Origin: Dryomyza anilis
Taxonomy: Eukaryota > Arthropoda > Insecta > Diptera > Dryomyzidae
Reading direction: 5' to 3'
DNA length: 64,000 nt
Assembly (NCBI GenBank): GCA_951804985.1
Contig: OX638131.1
Span: 39,250,044-39,314,043, forward strand
This document shows positions 59,675 to 64,000 of the stretch, in pieces (within the stretch, counting starts at the first letter, position 1; every line of letters starts with the position of its first letter). The position numbers and the translations under genes were made by a program. The notes below the pieces were generated by a model. The model was given only the letters and a program-made list of their open reading frames with translations, did not search any database and was not told where the DNA came from.

Positions 59675-60811
59675 TATTTATACTCAATTAACTCATTATA
59701 AAAATTAAAATTCTTTTATAAAACATAATATTTCTTTAATAAACATTCTTCCTTTTTGATCCAAACAAACTATGTAACTATTAAATTTTATAACATGACA
59801 ACGATGACCCCTAGATTCTTGCATAAAGTTCTATTTATGCAATGTATTATTCCTTTAATTTTCTAAAGAAATCAAAAACAATTTATTACAATTGACCACA
59901 AATGGTCGCTGCCTAACTACGACCATTAATTCTTGTGTGTTGAAGATATTTATTGCACTGAATTAATCATTAATATGAACATCGATGGACTCATTGTTGC
60001 TGTTGTTGTGATTCTTAATATGTAGACAGGGTTTACACTAGTAGTCATAGTAAAAATCAGCATTTGTTAAGAATTGTAAAATTTCCAATGACCTTGTATA
60101 ACGGAGACCATCATATTTATGAATTTTAAATTTTATACTTTAATCACGCAAAGCTTTCGAAAATACATTATAAATACTATAATATCTTAATTAAATTAAA
60201 AATCAACACTGAGTGTAAAACTTATAATAGGCCCTTTATTGTAATGCATAATTTAAACATCAAAGCTTAAAGAATTCAAAAGAAAAAGAACAACAAAATT
60301 AAAAATGTATTGAGGTTATGCGAGGAGAACCTAATAAAAAAGTAAAAAAAATAAAAATAGATATATCAATGGGACTACCGTGAATGAAATAGAAAAAAAA
60401 ATAAAACAACCTAACGTATTTATAATAAATAAAACATAGAGAAAAAGATATGGCGATAACGTGCAAATGAAGATAAAGCACAACTATAAGACAAAAATCT
60501 GTTTCAGCTGACGGAAATTCAAGATAATAAATGATCGTAAAGTGTTAAAAATTAAAATTTTAATTATTCCAGCATGAGAAAATAATAGCGACTTTTTTTA
60601 AAGACCAGGGAGTGGTGTTGAAAAACTGTATTGTTACAGGCACTTGTATAATATAAATCGTGATATTAATATCATTGGTATATAGAAATAATCGAATAGA
60701 AGAAGAAAATGTTACTTATATAAAAATCGAAAATAAACCTATAGCGGGTTTAAAACTGAAATAAGTATGAAAAAGATAAAAATTAAATTTTAAACAAAAA
60801 AAATATATACA
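59675..60811. other. AT-rich intergenic DNA, nothing recognised
   Basis: No supported feature. Confidence 0.5.
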
Positions 60812-61020
60812 TTCAGAAAATATTACATGAAATGCTATTCAAATAGGTCAATAGGTCAATTATTGATTTAATAGTATGTAACAAATATATGGTTTGATAT
60901 AAATTCGAAAGAAATTTCAGGGTATTTTTTAGTATTTAATGGTATTACCGACTTAAATAATAATAATTAATACTATTATTTTAATAGTTAAAACTATTAA
61001 CTACATGGTATTTTTATATG
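60812..61020. mobile_element. Degraded CACCCAG-family MITE
   Basis: ATTCAGAAAATATTACATG, GGTCAATTATTGATTTAATA, AGTATTTAATGGTATTACCG and TTAATAGTTAAAACTATTAA follow the order of the copy at 33511. The termini are decayed. Confidence 0.7.
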
Positions 61021-62140
61021 AGTTTATATTATATAGTTTTTAATTTTTTATTAAATTTACAAATTCATGGATTTTAATTCTTTTGTGAGAGAATAGGAAC
61101 ATTCATTAAAAAACCCGAAAATGAAACCGAAATTTGAAACGGGAAAATCGTAATCATTTCGTAAAAAAACTTAAATCGATACCGAAACGAGGGAGAATAC
61201 CGAAATAGAAACTATTATTAGTTTGGATTTCAATCCATGATTTGAATTAAGGCTTTGTATAAAAGTATTTCCGTGAATTTCGGATCGATCTGAATAATAT
61301 TGGTATCAATTGAAAGAGCATAACATAAACATACGAATATCGTTTCAGGTATAAAAATGCTTTAAATATATTATTTAATATTTATTAGTTAACAACCAAG
61401 ATATCTTTTTGAAAAAACTGTGTGTGGGATCTTAATTTTACTCCTACTTCGGACCATATTTTAAATATAAGCATAATCTAAAATTTGGCGAATTAGGTCT
61501 ATTTCGAATTCAAAATTTTGTAACCGTCTTCTTTAATAAGAACATTATATAAACTAGGCACGTTCGCACGTCACACCATTTGGCTGACTTCACGTTTTTA
61601 ATTTCAATTTATGAATTTGTTTTTTTTGTTCTTTATTTTCATCTTATTTTTTATTATTATTCTCTGGCTATTTTTATCGGTCAAATCTTGTGCGGTTTTA
61701 TCGTTTTTTTAAGTTGGCCAAAAGCAGCCAATAACAGCAAATAAATATTAAAAATGCCTTGGAATGACAGCCGACATTTGTGGCCCAAACAGGATGCACA
61801 AAATAAATATTGAACAAAGCATGGAAAACATGCAAAATAACAAAAAAAAAAATCATTAAAATAAAAACTAGGGGGTTGTGGAAAAAGGGTTAATTTTGTG
61901 GTGACCATTAAAAGACCTTGAAGTGTGCAGATATTTTCAATTTTAATTTACATGCCAAGCAACCGTTTGTGATAAATATATTCTTGTATTAAATAAATAA
62001 TTCGAAATATATATTTACACAATATTATCAAAACCAACTTAGTTTTATTGAAATCAAATTGTAAGATAATAAATACATTTTTTAACAAAAATAAAAATGA
62101 GGTATTGGAATGATTGTTGGGCTGATATTATCTATGAAAA
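61021..62140. other. AT-rich DNA with a small less AT-rich island
   Basis: 61690-61850 is somewhat GC-richer (GGCCAAAAGCAGCCAATAAC) and may be intronic or regulatory. No gene. Confidence 0.4.
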
Positions 62141-62142
62141 GA

Positions 62143-62212
62143 TATTTACAGTCGCTGGGATCGAACCCGTGACCTTTCGGCTTGTACTCCAACGGAACGA
62201 GCCACCGACGCA
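62143..62212 (-). mobile_element. tRNA-derived SINE head (degraded)
   Basis: On the minus strand: GCGTCGGTGGCTCGTTCCGT (A-box region), CAAGCCGAAAGGTCACGG and the B box GGGTTCGATCCC. The body was not identified. Confidence 0.65.
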
Positions 62213-62319
62213 CAATGGTTCAGAAACGTTATTCATCGGCCAAAACTCTGTATCTTTTAATGTAGTGAATATTTTTAATTGTGTTCTTTTTTCTTTGATT
62301 AGAAATTGTTGAAATATGT

Positions 62320-62495
62320 TTTTAACAGGAATTGTAACCGTTACTGTTACTTATACTGTTATCCGTTTCATACCGTTTCATATGCAATACCGTTACTGTT
62401 ACCGAATTAATGGAATTGCATCATGCCATTTACCGATATAAAGTTTACCGGTAAAATACCGGTATGAAACGGTATTTTGCCTTTAAAAAATGACT
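62320..62495. repeat. TACCGTT/ACCGGTA-rich block
   Basis: Repeated TACCGTTACTGTTA words, with TTTACCGGTAAAATACCGGTA palindromic sequence. Probably a repeat fragment. Confidence 0.55.
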
Positions 62496-62566
62496 CACTT
62501 TTTGTTTTAATATGAAAAAATACCAGAAATCTGCGAACTCCCTACGAACTCCCTACGAAAAACTAC

Positions 62567-62625
62567 TAGCTGGACCCGCACACATCTTCGCCCGTGCTAA
62601 GTTTTTATAAATGCAATACTATATC
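62567..62625 (+). mobile_element. Head fragment of the ACTAGCTGGACCCG repeat
   Basis: ACTAGCTGGACCCGCACACA matches the start of the element at 38461. The remainder is absent. Confidence 0.6.
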
Positions 62626-62877
62626 GTTTTTAAAGTGTGGTTACAATCACGCAATATCTATGTCGCCGTTTTTCCCGCCCTCATTGAACGTAGCGTAGTA
62701 AAAGCTGAGTTTGCCCACTTTTTCAACACTGCTCTTAATAGGTCAGGAGCAGAGCTGTAAATGTAATGACTACTTAACGATTACGATTCTTCAGTATGCG
62801 TAATCAGTAGGCGTAAATAAATTGGATGTTTAGATTATTTTCAGATTATTTGAAAATAATCAAAAACCAATAAGAAA

Positions 62878-63500
62878 AGTTTGGTCAAATGGGACATTTT
62901 GATGTAAAAAAATTGTGATAGTTGGTGTGATGAAGTTAGTAAAAATTATAAAAGTTATAGTCGGTCTAAGACGACTATAAATTCATAAGGAACAATATGA
63001 GATAATGTGTGCGGTTACAATTTAAAGTAATGTATACGGGCTATGCTTCCTTGATCAACTTTTACCTCAATTGATTTTGTACGTAAACCTGTTTTTCAGA
63101 TAAATGCAATTAAGTTAACCTACCTTTGTGAGTTTTTACCTATTTTTTCACTTTTTAAGCCGCCATATCTCGGGAACCATATAAGCTAAATGTCCAAAAT
63201 TTATAAATTGACTTAGTTTAATAAGGTACAGCATTTGTACCAAATTTAAATTATTTCTGAGGGGGTAGGGGAACTCCGTTCGTTGATTTAAAATGGAATA
63301 TCCCAATATTTGATACTAATAAATATATTTTTTTGGTTTGAAATTTCGAACCTTGTTTTGAGTATCTAATATTATCAATCATGCAAAATAGTAATAAAAA
63401 AAAATTAAAGACAACAAAATTTTTTGATGTTGTATATACTAAAATTGGAATAGAAAAAAAAATCAACTTTGGGTAATTATACAGCGCAATCTAATAGATC
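62878..63500 (+). mobile_element. Interspersed 700-950 bp family, copy 4 (truncated)
   Basis: AAATGGGACATTTTGATG and TTATAGTCGGTCTAAGACGACTATAAA match the 5' part of copy 2. The microsatellite and GTATAAAAA end are missing. Confidence 0.65.
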
Positions 63501-63920
63501 GAGAGTTTTGGCCGATGAAAAATGTCCGTCTGAACACGAAATATATAGTAAAAGTAACAATATATGGTTTATAACATTTTAATAGATCTATATTGTAGTA
63601 ATTATAATAAAAAAATTTAACTGTAAATAACATTAAGAAAAAAATGTCACAATCATAAATGAAAATTTCCGTATTTTAAGAAAATGTTTGTATTTTTGTT
63701 TTACATTATTTATAATAAATAATATAGAACTTCAGGCTTTTCAAGAACATTTTTCTTAATATTAAGAAACTTTGTTCTGAGTGGATTTATGAGAAATTTT
63801 TATGAAAAAGTATTAAAAACGAATAAATAAAATAAAGTCTTAGAAAGTCTAAAGATTTTACAAACAAATTATTAATTTAATTACTACATCACAGTCAAAT
63901 TTTTACGATGTAGTTATTGG
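63501..63920. other. AT-rich DNA, nothing recognised
   Basis: No supported feature. Confidence 0.5.
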
Positions 63921-64000
63921 CTGCATTCAGCGACCTGAGCAATTGTAGAGCTGTTGATCAATTTGAGCATGAATGGCATGATTCTCTCAACATGTTTAGT
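63921..64000. mobile_element. CTGCATTCAGCGAC MITE, second copy, cut by window end
   Basis: GGCTGCATTCAGCGACCTGA, TGTAGAGCTG and AATGGCATGATT-TCTCAACATGTTTAGT match 9341-9378 and 9620-9652. It lacks the nested insertion present at 9379-9611. Confidence 0.85.

Overview
The window looks like nuclear DNA from a higher dipteran fly. It is very AT-rich, has short GT-AG introns, and carries four recognisable insect genes set among many transposon-derived repeats. A tephritid or drosophilid relative would fit; the species cannot be fixed from sequence alone. Recalling that the Drosophila Nup107 and EMC3 genes are close neighbours supports a fly, but that is memory and was not checked.

Layout. 1-4.0 kb: a broken THAP / P-element-transposase-like gene whose two THAP exons can be joined in phase, lacking the transposase catalytic middle. 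5.3-7.4 kb: duplicated non-coding blocks, a promoter-like stretch with a TATCGATA box, and an uninterrupted three-exon gene (301 aa) that resembles the front part of a dispersed insect protein family. 7.7-10.3 kb: a palindrome-rich element and a nest of small inverted-repeat elements. 10.4-17.3 kb: the conserved gene cluster of EMC3 (+), a CFAP20/Bug22-like paralogue (-) and Nup107 (-), with a 1-kb minisatellite between the last two. 17.4-25.6 kb: AT-rich DNA with several MITEs and a SINE. 25.6-30.3 kb: a PPP1R14 (CPI-17 family) phosphatase-1 inhibitor gene (-) in four coding exons, with a 3.8-kb repeat-filled intron. 30.3-64 kb: no supported protein-coding exon. It holds tRNA-derived SINEs, TA-target MITEs, two hAT-like elements with 8-bp target duplications, a 750-bp hairpin, a 700-950 bp interspersed family, a three-tier tandem array at 51.2-53.5 kb, and a few GC-richer non-repetitive islands that could be intronic or regulatory DNA.

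The four conserved genes act in unrelated processes: ER membrane-protein insertion, cilium/axoneme, nuclear pore and phosphatase control. They form a chromosomal neighbourhood, not a pathway. Most of the unusual content is in the repeats: nested insertions that give a relative order of events, long near-perfect hairpins, and the array whose 9-bp, 39-bp and ~790-bp periods are superimposed.
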